Shown one piece after another: positions 5,620 through 13,018 of a DNA stretch of 16,748 nucleotides. The notes under the pieces were generated by a model. The model was not told where the DNA came from. It saw only the letters and a list, made by a program, of their open reading frames with translations, and did not search any database. Source of the stretch: 2-12-FULL-42-15 sp964196565 (lineage in GTDB: Bacteria; Pseudomonadota; Gammaproteobacteria; Coxiellales; Coxiellaceae); contig CAXMUH010000043.1 in NCBI GenBank assembly GCA_964196565.1, positions 1 through 16,748 of the forward strand, given 5' to 3'. The position numbers were made by a program, and so were the translations under genes. Each line of letters starts with the position of its first letter. Within the stretch, counting starts at the first letter, position 1.

Positions 5620-6387
5620 ATGTTGATACCAACAAAATGTAAAGTAATGAAGTCCATTTACACTATCCACGGAAAGTATAGTGATGAACTCTTCAATGCT
5701 TTCAGATTTTGTGCTCTATCGGTAAATTTAATAGATCATTCTACAAAGAAGGATTATGATCTCTCAAGACTAACAAGGATCAATGATGCAAGGTGCAGTG
5801 ATGATTTTGATCAAGTATCACACTCCACCAATAAAAAAGAATATAAATATTATGTGATTGGTGGCCTCATTGCTAGTATTATAGAGGCATTTTGTTATTT
5901 TATAGATGAAACACTGGCGATTATGAAAAAAAAATTCCCAAACTCATTTATGAAATATTGCAAACCAAAGAACAATACTGTTGATTGTAAGCTTAATATA
6001 TTAATGAAGTTAATTGAAGATTTATACTCTGAAAAATGTCCATTACTTGAAATAACCAAATCTGAAATTGATGCTATTATTTCAATCAGGAAAGCTAGAA
6101 ACATTTTTATTCATAATAACGGTATTGTTAATGAAAAAGGACGCCAGAATAGAGGAAAACTAATTGTTGAATGGTTCGATGTAAAAGATTTCGTGTGGAG
6201 CAAGTATAGTAAAGAATTTAAAATAAATGAAAAAATAGCTTTAACTGAGCGCGAAGCGTTTAAGATCGGTTATTTTTTTTATGGTTTATCATCAACATTA
6301 ATAGGCAATTTAAGACTTTTGTTTGATTATGACTATCCTTATGATACAAAGATTTATTTCAAAGCCCAGGGCAGCAATACCTCATAG
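5620..6387 (+). CDS. HEPN-like protein, putative RNase
   Basis: This 255-residue, helix-rich protein contains RKARNIFIHNNGIVNE (158-173), which fits the HEPN catalytic signature R-X4-H with Arg160, Asn161 and His165. HEPN proteins are metal-independent RNases common in toxin-antitoxin, abortive-infection and CRISPR-linked systems. A hydrophobic helix with IGGLIASIIEAFCYFIDE precedes it, as in four-helix HEPN folds. I start it at the ATG at 5620 with AAAGGTGAG upstream; a GTG at 5566 would add 18 residues but lacks a ribosome site. No MNT nucleotidyltransferase partner is adjacent. Strong A+T richness, an upstream palindrome and the neighbouring HNH-like gene suggest a defence-type cargo gene, but this is inferred. 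Confidence 0.65.
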   Translation: MLIPTKCKVMKSIYTIHGKYSDELFNAFRFCALSVNLIDHSTKKDYDLSRLTRINDARCSDDFDQVSHSTNKKEYKYYVIGGLIASIIEAFCYFIDETLAIMKKKFPNSFMKYCKPKNNTVDCKLNILMKLIEDLYSEKCPLLEITKSEIDAIISIRKARNIFIHNNGIVNEKGRQNRGKLIVEWFDVKDFVWSKYSKEFKINEKIALTEREAFKIGYFFYGLSSTLIGNLRLLFDYDYPYDTKIYFKAQGSNTS

Positions 6388-6562
6388 TCCTCTAGATAAC
6401 GGCAATTAGGTAGCTTAGTAAAATAAGCGGTGGTTGAAGTACACGCAGTTAAATTACCGCTCACAAAAAAGCCCGCCTACTGGTCAACCTGTATTAGCTA
6501 CTATATAAAACTTATCTTGTAAATTCAATAAAACTGCTTTTTCATAAGCAACACCCTTGATG

Positions 6563-6781
6563 CTACCCCTCTATAAAAATACAAAAACATTCCAACAAAA
6601 TAGAAGAAGCTCGCTTATCAAGCTTCCCCACGCCATTTTCTACTCTCGCAAGATCAGAGGGCGAAACATCCAGCATATCCGCCAACCCTTCATGGGTTAG
6701 CCGTGTATTAAAAAGCAAAAATTCAACAAGCGCTTTTTGTTTTTTCTCACTTACAGCCAACGACAAATTATTATTATTCAT
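6563..6781 (-). CDS. Small XRE-family helix-turn-helix regulator
   Basis: This 72-residue protein consists almost entirely of one XRE/Cro-type HTH: TRLTHEGLADMLDVSPSDLA is followed by RVENG, the usual signature after the recognition helix. The start at 6781 is preceded by GAGGAG about ten bases upstream; the longer open frame to 6865 has no such site. It lies 113 bases downstream of, and in the same direction as, the LuxR-type regulator gene, so it may be co-transcribed or have its own promoter. Its target is unknown. The repeated ATTTTTGG motif just upstream is a possible site for it. Confidence 0.75.
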   Translation of the reverse strand: MNNNNLSLAVSEKKQKALVEFLLFNTRLTHEGLADMLDVSPSDLARVENGVGKLDKRASSILLECFCIFIEG

Positions 6782-6859
6782 TTTAAGCGCTCTCCTCGCT
6801 ACCTTAAACTTAATCACAAAGCCTAACGAAACTATACAGGAGCGCGCAGAAAGCGGTAT

Positions 6860-6883
6860 CCCCATTTTTGGTGATTTTTGGGG
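6860..6883. repeat. ATTTTTGG tandem at one-turn spacing within a CCCC/GGGG dyad
   Basis: ATTTTTGG occurs at 6864-6871 and 6874-6881, ten bases apart, flanked by CCCC (6860-6863) and GGGG (6880-6883). It lies between the LuxR-type gene and the XRE gene. It could be a regulator site or a weak hairpin. Confidence 0.35.
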
Positions 6884-6894
6884 AAATATTATTA

Positions 6895-7698
6895 TTAACT
6901 CAAGATACCCAAATCTATCGCCCTAGAAATGCAGTGCGTCATATTTTTACAGCCCATTTTTTTTCTAGCTGCTTTCCCACGCGACACAACTGCTTCCTCG
7001 GAAATATTCAATATGACAGCAATTTCTTTTGTTTGCTTACCTTGCCGATACAGCACCAGACATTTGATCTCTCGGGACGTCAAAGAAACATCCTTGACAC
7101 CCAGCTCTCGCTTAATCACTTTGCTTCGATACTCAGGCTCCAGAAAAATACGCTTTGTATCATAGCCCGGGCAAGTTGATTTTATCTCCTCATCCATTTC
7201 AACAATAAATTTTAGAATAAAATCTTCAAATTGATCTCGCACACGAAAATACAAATTCCCTGGATCATTAATCCGCTCATTATGGTACGACTCAATAACG
7301 AAATCACACACCTCACTTTCGCGAACCATTGCAAAAGAGGTATACAGACTATAGCGCAATTCCATAACTTCTCTTATCAGTAATTGCGTATCATCACGCT
7401 GCAATTCGTTCTGAACAAAAAATTCTTTACCGCGGTATACAGACACCTCATGATCAAGATCTCCTCGATAAAAACCCTCGGTAAGATAAGGAATTGCCCA
7501 CAAATATAGGCTTGATAAATAGTAACGCTCACCATTTTTGAAGCACATAGTAATAGAGAAATTTGAAATTTCTTTTGGGCAACCTAACGTGCTTCTTAAA
7601 TGGTCGATTCTTTCTCGAAAGCGTATAGAATGTGACAGCTCCGTGAAATCATCCAAATTGACACAGACTTCTCCTTTTTCATTAACACTATGCGTCAT
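6895..7698 (-). CDS. LuxR-family transcriptional regulator with N-terminal sensory-like domain
   Basis: This 267-residue protein ends in a clear LuxR/GerE helix-turn-helix (about 203 to 265: VSLTSREIKCLVLYRQGKQT, then LNISEEAVVSRGKAARKKMGC). The N-terminal 200 residues are probably a sensory domain. I do not recognise it as an autoinducer domain, nor do I see receiver-type phosphorylation residues. The ATG overlaps the stop of the upstream alpha/beta hydrolase (ATGA), so the two are probably coupled. A regulator paired with a hydrolase and a divergent transporter suggests a small-molecule response unit. The ligand cannot be read from the sequence. Confidence 0.8.
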   Translation of the reverse strand: MTHSVNEKGEVCVNLDDFTELSHSIRFRERIDHLRSTLGCPKEISNFSITMCFKNGERYYLSSLYLWAIPYLTEGFYRGDLDHEVSVYRGKEFFVQNELQRDDTQLLIREVMELRYSLYTSFAMVRESEVCDFVIESYHNERINDPGNLYFRVRDQFEDFILKFIVEMDEEIKSTCPGYDTKRIFLEPEYRSKVIKRELGVKDVSLTSREIKCLVLYRQGKQTKEIAVILNISEEAVVSRGKAARKKMGCKNMTHCISRAIDLGILS

Positions 7699-8390
7699 AA
7701 TCCCTTTAAAAACTCCATAATATGCTTATTAATAACTTCTGGCTGCTCCATTGGCGCCGCATGACCGCAACAATCAATAGTTTTTAGCTCAGCCTTTAAG
7801 ATATTTTTTGCCAAATGTTCAGAGCGCTCTGGAGGCATCACTTCATCATTTTGGCTTGCCAGGATAAGCGTGGGGCATTGTATTTTATTTAACAATGAAG
7901 ACTGCTCAGGCTTGGTAATAATGGCATTTAACTGCTTCAAATAATTCATCGAGCCAACTTGCTTTGCCATTTTTTTCAGCTTATCTATGATAATTTCCTG
8001 TTTATTTTTTTCATAAACAGAATCCTGGAAAATGACTTGAAGCAGCCTCTGAAAATATTTTTTTTTAATTAATTCAATGAGACGAAGGCGCTCTTTCACA
8101 CCTTTGTCTGGAACAGCTCTAGCTGAAGAGTTGATCAACACCAAACCTTTGATTCGCTCAGGAATTAGATCGAATAAATTCAATGCAACATAACCCCCCA
8201 TTGAAAAAGCAATCAAAACAAATTCTTCTGGTGATTGCTGCGCGAAATCTCGAGACATTGCTGAAATGGAGTCAAGCCCACTTGGCGTCACATGCGTTAT
8301 TTTTGCATTATGCTTTAACGTTAATTCTTGCTGATTCCAGAATTCTGGCGTTGCTAAAGCACCTGAAATAAAGACTAAATGTTGATGCAT
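7695..8390 (-). CDS. Alpha/beta-hydrolase fold enzyme
   Basis: This 231-residue cytoplasmic enzyme has the complete alpha/beta-hydrolase triad: nucleophile elbow AFSMGGY with Ser63, acid in SQNDEVMP at Asp182, and His210 in CCGHAAPMEQPE. An oxyanion-hole region (FISGALATPEFW) lies at the N-terminus. It has no signal peptide. The substrate is unknown; small hydrolases of this kind act as esterases, lactonases or MenH-like enzymes. The start ATG is preceded by an AGGG-type site. The gene is translationally coupled to the LuxR-type regulator after it and divergent from the MHS transporter, 50 bases away, suggesting the three act on one compound. Confidence 0.82.
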   Translation of the reverse strand: MHQHLVFISGALATPEFWNQQELTLKHNAKITHVTPSGLDSISAMSRDFAQQSPEEFVLIAFSMGGYVALNLFDLIPERIKGLVLINSSARAVPDKGVKERLRLIELIKKKYFQRLLQVIFQDSVYEKNKQEIIIDKLKKMAKQVGSMNYLKQLNAIITKPEQSSLLNKIQCPTLILASQNDEVMPPERSEHLAKNILKAELKTIDCCGHAAPMEQPEVINKHIMEFLKGL

Positions 8391-8440
8391 GACAATATCC
8401 CTAGTAATATGACGTCACTGATTTTACCGTGTACTTTTTT
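8391..8440. promoter_or_regulatory. Divergent promoter region with TGACGTCA palindrome
   Basis: Only 50 bases separate the start of the leftward hydrolase from the rightward transporter, so both promoters must lie here or overlap the genes. The 8-bp palindrome TGACGTCA (8410-8417) is a possible regulator site. No strong -35/-10 pair stands out. Confidence 0.35.
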
Positions 8441-9697
8441 ATGAAACATTCTATAAAACTCCGCCTTGCTACTGTGCTTGGGACAACACTACAATGGTAC
8501 GATTTTTCCATTTTTGGATTCCTCACGCCCATTATAGCTGCAACCTTTTTCCCTAACACCAATCATATCGCCGCCATCCTGAATACATTTGCTATTTTTG
8601 CTGTTGGGTTTGCGTTAGCACCCCTGGGGTCACTATTTTTCGGCTTTCTTGGTGATCGCTACGGACGAAAAACTACTCTTATTTCAACAATTATAATGAT
8701 GAGTATACCAACTGGCCTTATTGCAATATTACCCTCTTATCAAACGATAGGAATTCTCGCCCCCATCATACTCACGACTTTAAGAATTATCCAGGGATTT
8801 GTTGCAAGCTCTGAGTTTACTAGCTCTGCTGTTTTTCTCGTTGAGCACGCGCCTATTAATAGAAAAAATTTTTTTGGTAGCCTAACTAGCACAGCCTATA
8901 GTAGCGGACTTATCTTGGGAGCCATAATCACCACGATAGTGACAAAGCCTTTTATGCCTGCTTGGAGCTGGCGCCTTACCTTTGCACTTGCCTTTGTGGG
9001 CTGTTTACTTGTCTTATTTTTACGCCACCACCTTCAAGAAACTGCCCAATTCCAGAATATTAAACATTTAGACAATAAGGGCTTACCATTATTTAAAGCA
9101 ATTAAGAAGTCACCAAAAAAAATGATCGCTATTATGGGATTTGGCTGGCTAACAGGCATTATCACCTTCGGCACTTATGTTTACATGCCAACTTATCTTC
9201 ATATTTACTGCCACTTGAACTTAAGCCGCGCCATCTTGCTCGTTACAATTGCATTGGTGGTGGATGCAAGCCTTGAGCCACTTATCGCCTTAGCCGCTGA
9301 TATAATTGGCCCACGCAAAATAATTATTACTGGGCTAGTGGGAATTATACTTTTCTCAATACCTATTTTTCAGGGATTAAACTCAACCAACCTCACTCTA
9401 ATAACACTCTCACTAGTAGGGCTGTCTCTGCTTATTGCTATCACCTATGCACCCTTAAACACTTATATGGTCATGCTATTTCCACCCGAGTATCGCTGTA
9501 GTGGATTTAGCTTTGCGTTTAATCTAAGCATTTCTATTTTCGGCGGTACCACCCCACTTATTCTAACCTGGCTTATCGAGCACACAAAAAACACACTGTC
9601 CCCATCCGTCTACTATATCTTTGGTGGCATCATCGCCCTGATTTCTCTCTCTCTTCCTACCAGAATAAAAAGATCAGCCCTAAAAACACAACACTAA
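8441..9697 (+). CDS. MFS transporter, MHS (metabolite:H+ symporter) type
   Basis: This 418-residue inner-membrane protein has about twelve hydrophobic segments. The N-terminal LGTTLQWYDFSIFGFLTPII (TM1 with WYDF) is typical of the MHS group, which includes ProP, ShiA and citrate transporters. The loop after TM2 carries GFLGDRYGRKTTL, the conserved MFS G-x3-D-x2-GRK motif. MHS proteins import organic acids, osmolytes or amino-acid derivatives with protons. The substrate cannot be assigned. I start it at the ATG at 8441 because it puts the WYDF motif at the usual distance; a GTG twelve bases earlier is possible, and neither has a strong ribosome site. Confidence 0.85.
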   Translation: MKHSIKLRLATVLGTTLQWYDFSIFGFLTPIIAATFFPNTNHIAAILNTFAIFAVGFALAPLGSLFFGFLGDRYGRKTTLISTIIMMSIPTGLIAILPSYQTIGILAPIILTTLRIIQGFVASSEFTSSAVFLVEHAPINRKNFFGSLTSTAYSSGLILGAIITTIVTKPFMPAWSWRLTFALAFVGCLLVLFLRHHLQETAQFQNIKHLDNKGLPLFKAIKKSPKKMIAIMGFGWLTGIITFGTYVYMPTYLHIYCHLNLSRAILLVTIALVVDASLEPLIALAADIIGPRKIIITGLVGIILFSIPIFQGLNSTNLTLITLSLVGLSLLIAITYAPLNTYMVMLFPPEYRCSGFSFAFNLSISIFGGTTPLILTWLIEHTKNTLSPSVYYIFGGIIALISLSLPTRIKRSALKTQH

Positions 9698-9715
9698 TAA
9701 AACGAATCGTTTGAT
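9697..9715. promoter_or_regulatory. Operator 3: near copy of the repressor operator before xis/int
   Basis: ATAAAACGAATCGTTTGAT matches operator 1 at 16 of 19 bases and keeps the AAACG-N3-CGTTT dyad (9700-9712). It overlaps a putative -35 (TTGATC, 9711-9716) that pairs with TATTGT (9734-9739) at 17 bases, in front of the excisionase-like gene. A bound repressor would block this promoter. Confidence 0.65.
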
Positions 9716-9739
9716 CTTGAGCACGATAAGGTGTATTGT
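9711..9739 (+). promoter_or_regulatory. Putative promoter of the xis-int pair
   Basis: TTGATC (9711-9716), a 17-base spacer and TATTGT (9734-9739) form a moderate sigma-70-type promoter about 30 bases upstream of the excisionase-like start. Operator 3 overlaps its -35. Confidence 0.45.
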
Positions 9740-9769
9740 TTCCTGAGATAAATACGGAGAGTGTCTTTA

Positions 9770-10093
9770 ATGCTGGGGAAACACATTCAACAGTCATCCC
9801 ATATGACTTTCAACCTCCATCAAGCTGCAAAATTTCTTGGTATCAATAAAGAAACCGCTCGCCGCCGCGCCGTTACTGGCCAATTACCTGCTGCCAAAGT
9901 GGGTCGCTCCTGGGTATTTTTACAAGAAGACCTTGTGACTTATGTTCGATCACTTTATTCTACAAAGGCATCGCAGGGTGTCAGCCAGAGGAGAAAAACA
10001 TGGCACTCTACAAAAGAAATAAATTCTATTGGATTGATATCACCCACAATGGAGCAAGAATACAACGTAGCACTGGGACTAGTGACAAAATAG
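9770..10093 (+). CDS. Excisionase-like MerR/AlpA-type HTH protein
   Basis: This 107-residue protein carries a winged-helix excisionase domain: LHQAAKFLGINKETARRRAV, then TGQLPAAKVGRSWVFLQEDL (about residues 15 to 55). This is the standard pattern in excisionase-family and MerR-like DNA-binding proteins. The last 40 or so residues are low in recognisable structure, and the gene runs 94 bases into the integrase gene. The ATG at 9770 has GGAGAG eight bases upstream and is preferred over a GTG at 9761. Lying just before the integrase, it probably acts as the recombination directionality factor, or as an activator of int. Confidence 0.75.
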   Translation: MLGKHIQQSSHMTFNLHQAAKFLGINKETARRRAVTGQLPAAKVGRSWVFLQEDLVTYVRSLYSTKASQGVSQRRKTWHSTKEINSIGLISPTMEQEYNVALGLVTK

Positions 10094-11013
10094 CTGCCCA
10101 AGAACTGCATGATAAAATCAAGGCTGATTTGTGGCGTCAATCCCAACTTAACGAAAAACCAAAGAGAATGTGGATGGAAGCAGCACTAAGATGGATTAAA
10201 GAGTCATCACACAAGCGCAGCCTGCGTGATGACAAGATGCACCTACGCTGGATCAACCCACACTTTAAGTGCTTATCACTTGACGCCATTGATCGGGACT
10301 TAATTCAGCACGTCGCGAACCTTAAAATGTCAGAAGGTGTAACAACATCTACAACAAACCGAATGCTAGCATTAATTCGAGCACTACTAAACAAAGCTGC
10401 CAACGAGTGGGACTGGCTTGACAAAGTGCCCAAAATTAAATTGCAACATGAAGATAACCGTAGAATTCGCTGGCTAACACAAGATGAATCAATCAAATTA
10501 ATTTCAGAATTACCTGATCATCTTGCCGATATGGCCACCTTCACTTTGGCAACCGGCTTGCGACAAAGCAATGTGAAAAACCTTCAATGGAAAAACATTG
10601 ATTTAGAGCGAGAGCATGCATGGATACACCCTGATCAAGCGAAAGGTAAAAAAGCCATTGCGATTCCTCTCAACGAAACCGCAATGACCATCTTACGCAA
10701 ACGCTTACTATCGAACTATCCTTATGTGTTTACTTATAAGGGTAAGCCAGTTATTCAAGTCAGCACAAAAGCTTGGTACAAAGCTTTAAAGCGAGCAAAC
10801 ATTAAAGACTTCCGCTGGCATGACTTACGTCATACTTGGGCAAGCTGGCATGTACAGAGTGGAACAAGCCTACAAGTACTTCAACAGCTTGGTGGTTGGT
10901 CGGATTTTAAAATAGTCTTACGCTATGCGCACCTCTCAAGTCACCATCTTCGAGAGGCTGCAAATCGAATTCACGTTACAAAATCCCTACAATCAAATGA
11001 AGCGGAACCTTAA
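10000..11013 (+). CDS. int: Tyrosine recombinase (phage-type integrase)
   Basis: This 337-residue protein has the full tyrosine-recombinase active site: Arg188 in TGLRQSN, the box HDLRHTWAS with His274 and Arg277, GGW ending at Trp300, and nucleophile Tyr309 in LRYAH. An N-terminal SAM-like core-binding domain covers about 55 to 150. The ATG has AGGAG six bases upstream, although the frame of the excisionase-like gene extends 94 bases into it, so the two are probably coupled. The gene ends 46 bases before the 3' end of tRNA-Thr, which is almost certainly its target. It should catalyse integration and, with the upstream protein, excision of the element. Confidence 0.93.
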   Translation: MALYKRNKFYWIDITHNGARIQRSTGTSDKIAAQELHDKIKADLWRQSQLNEKPKRMWMEAALRWIKESSHKRSLRDDKMHLRWINPHFKCLSLDAIDRDLIQHVANLKMSEGVTTSTTNRMLALIRALLNKAANEWDWLDKVPKIKLQHEDNRRIRWLTQDESIKLISELPDHLADMATFTLATGLRQSNVKNLQWKNIDLEREHAWIHPDQAKGKKAIAIPLNETAMTILRKRLLSNYPYVFTYKGKPVIQVSTKAWYKALKRANIKDFRWHDLRHTWASWHVQSGTSLQVLQQLGGWSDFKIVLRYAHLSSHHLREAANRIHVTKSLQSNEAEP

Positions 11014-11058
11014 TGAACAGCAGGAGATCTAGTAACACGGTGTTTCATAATGAGTTTT

Positions 11059-11134
<76 letters not shown>

Positions 11135-11437
11135 ATTTTGTTTATCGCTGTCTCGGCCAGATTAAACTACATCCTGATCAGTCTACCGGCTAATCTTAAA
11201 AACTGCTCATCATATCTGGTATGGCAACACTTGGCAATTCCATGATATAAAACGGAACACTTTGTTATATAAATTTGCTTTTGGTCAAAATTCAGGGTTG
11301 TTTCAAGTCATTTTTGGTCGATAATCAGGGATAAATGGCACTCGCTTCTCACAAAGATCAATCTCAGAACCACGGTATTGCGCCCCCAGCAGCATCACCG
11401 ATACAATAACAATCAATCTTCACCTAAGGATTTTACC
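11135..11437. promoter_or_regulatory. tRNA-pilA intergenic region
   Basis: These 303 bases hold the upstream region of the leftward tRNA and the rightward pilA. The only clear structure is the pair of direct repeats at 11279-11297 and 11312-11330. I looked for a sigma-54 GG-N10-GC element, common before pilA, and found only imperfect matches. Confidence 0.5.
11279..11330 (+). repeat. Pair of 19-bp direct repeats upstream of pilA
   Basis: TTTTGGTC-N6-CAGGG occurs at 11279-11297 and 11312-11330, identical at 16 of 19 positions and spaced 33 bases, about three helical turns. Repeats phased in this way usually mark binding sites for a regulator on one face of the DNA. They end 107 bases before the pilA start. 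Confidence 0.55.
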
Positions 11438-11857
11438 ATGCAAACTCACGATGGATTTAGCTTACTGGAATTGATGATTGTTATTGCTATTATCGGTATA
11501 TTAATTGCAATTGCCATTCCATCGTATCAAGTCTATACACGTCGCGCGCATTATACTGAGGTGATTGAAGCGGCTATTCCATATCGTATTGGCATTGAAG
11601 AATGCTTTGAAATCACCGGGACGCTGGATGAATGCGTCGCCGGGAAAAATGGCGTGCCGGCCGCCATTGACTCCGGAGAAGGCCATGGCTTAATCGACGC
11701 CGTTCAGGTTGCCGATGCTGGGGAAATAATTATTACCCCAATCAGTAAGTATGGTATTAAAACCCAAGACACTTACACCCTAACCCCAATAATTCATAAA
11801 GAACAATTAATCTGGCACAGCGGCGGTGGCGCTGTTGCTTCAGGCTATGCTAACTAA
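11438..11857 (+). CDS. pilA: Type IV pilin PilA (prepilin)
   Basis: This 139-residue major pilin-like protein has the type IVa leader MQTHDG, with cleavage before Phe7, followed by FSLLELMIVIAIIGILIAIA. Glu is at mature position 5, as needed for assembly. The globular part contains a Cys pair (ECFEITGTLDEC) in the region common to gammaproteobacterial pilins, but lacks the C-terminal disulphide pair of Pseudomonas pilins. The ATG at 11438 has AAGGA seven bases upstream. It is processed by the prepilin peptidase encoded downstream and lies nine bases before pilB, so pilA-pilB-pilC-pilD probably form one unit. Confidence 0.9.
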   Translation: MQTHDGFSLLELMIVIAIIGILIAIAIPSYQVYTRRAHYTEVIEAAIPYRIGIEECFEITGTLDECVAGKNGVPAAIDSGEGHGLIDAVQVADAGEIIITPISKYGIKTQDTYTLTPIIHKEQLIWHSGGGAVASGYAN

Positions 11858-11866
11858 GCGTTAATC

Positions 11867-13018
11867 ATGCCATTATTAAACTCAACATTAAGTTACCGAT
11901 ACGATCAGCCTGAAAATTACTTAGGCGTATCAGAAAATAATACTTTATTGGTGGCCGACTTTGTGCAACAAACCATTGCTGATGCCATTGCACAACATGC
12001 CTCCGACATTCATTTCGAACCTCGGCGCACAGATATGCGTGTGCGTTTTCGCATCGATGGAATTTTACATGATATTTGTCACCCACCCAAAAATATCTCA
12101 GCAGCTCTTTGCAGCCACTTAAAAGTCTGTGCTGAACTTGATATTGCTGAAAAACGCCTGCCACAAGATGGGCGCCTATTAATCACACTGGCTAATCGTG
12201 TACGCCACGACTGTCGGATTTCGAGTTGCCCCACTCTGTATGGGGAAAAAATCGTATTGCGACTTTTGCAAACCGATAACGATTTACTGACCATCAATCA
12301 ACTGGGAATGTCAGAAATCGAACAACAAATTTTATTACATGCCATTCAAAAACCTCAGGGACTTATTATTATCACCGGTCCCACCGGATGCGGTAAAACC
12401 ACAACGCTGTATGCAGCACTTAATTTTTTAAATTCTATTCAACGTAATATCAACACCATCGAAGACCCCATTGAAATCACTCTAGATGGCATTAATCAAT
12501 TAAATGTAAATCATAAAATTGGTTTTGATTTTAAACGTGCGCTTAAAGCCATATTGCGCCAAGACCCCGATGTGATTATGGTCGGTGAAATTCGCGATCT
12601 TGAAACCGCCAATATGGCTATTTATGCAGCTCAAACGGGTCATTTGGTATTAACCACGCTCCATACCAATAGCGCTATAGAAACACTTAACCGACTATCG
12701 CAAATGGGCATTAGCGCACTTAATTTAACTGAGTCACTCACTTTAATCATTGCACAGCGACTGGTGCGCACTCGATGTCAATCCTGTTATAGCAATAAAA
12801 CCAGTAGCTGCCATTTGTGCCAACAAGGCTATCATGGTCGCTGTGGTATCTTTGAAATGCTTAACATGACCCGTGAAATAAAATCACTATTATGGCAACA
12901 ACTGCCGCCGCATCAAATTATCAAAAAATGCAAACTAACCACCTTAAAACAAGCCGGCATAAATTGCGTCAAACAAGGCCTCACCACCGATGATGAAATC
13001 AAACGCGTGATCGGTTAA
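11867..13018 (+). CDS. pilB: Type IV pilus assembly ATPase PilB (short form)
   Basis: This 383-residue GspE/PilB-family ATPase drives pilus extension from the inner membrane. It has the Asp-box region (about 45 to 66), Walker A GPTGCGKT (171-178), Walker B with MVGEIRD (238-244), the His box TTLHT (263-267) and a zinc-binding tetracysteine (Cys304, 307, 315, 318). Family members usually have some 550 to 570 residues. Here the N-terminal MshEN/N1 domain is missing, and the protein starts almost directly with the core N2 domain. The pilA stop is nine bases upstream, so the gene appears natively compact. There is no strong ribosome site. Confidence 0.9.
   Translation: MPLLNSTLSYRYDQPENYLGVSENNTLLVADFVQQTIADAIAQHASDIHFEPRRTDMRVRFRIDGILHDICHPPKNISAALCSHLKVCAELDIAEKRLPQDGRLLITLANRVRHDCRISSCPTLYGEKIVLRLLQTDNDLLTINQLGMSEIEQQILLHAIQKPQGLIIITGPTGCGKTTTLYAALNFLNSIQRNINTIEDPIEITLDGINQLNVNHKIGFDFKRALKAILRQDPDVIMVGEIRDLETANMAIYAAQTGHLVLTTLHTNSAIETLNRLSQMGISALNLTESLTLIIAQRLVRTRCQSCYSNKTSSCHLCQQGYHGRCGIFEMLNMTREIKSLLWQQLPPHQIIKKCKLTTLKQAGINCVKQGLTTDDEIKRVIG

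Noticed and set aside
8410..8417. TGACGTCA as a specific regulator site
   Set aside because: An 8-bp palindrome is expected by chance in a region of this size. It is kept only as a weak note on the divergent promoter region.
9955..10146. Small open frame opposite the xis/int overlap
   Set aside because: It has no ribosome site or domain. Two genes with good evidence already occupy the plus strand.
11215..11350. Sigma-54 promoter for pilA
   Set aside because: The candidates near 11221-11235 and 11336-11350 begin with TGGCA, but the -12 GC is misplaced by one base or absent.
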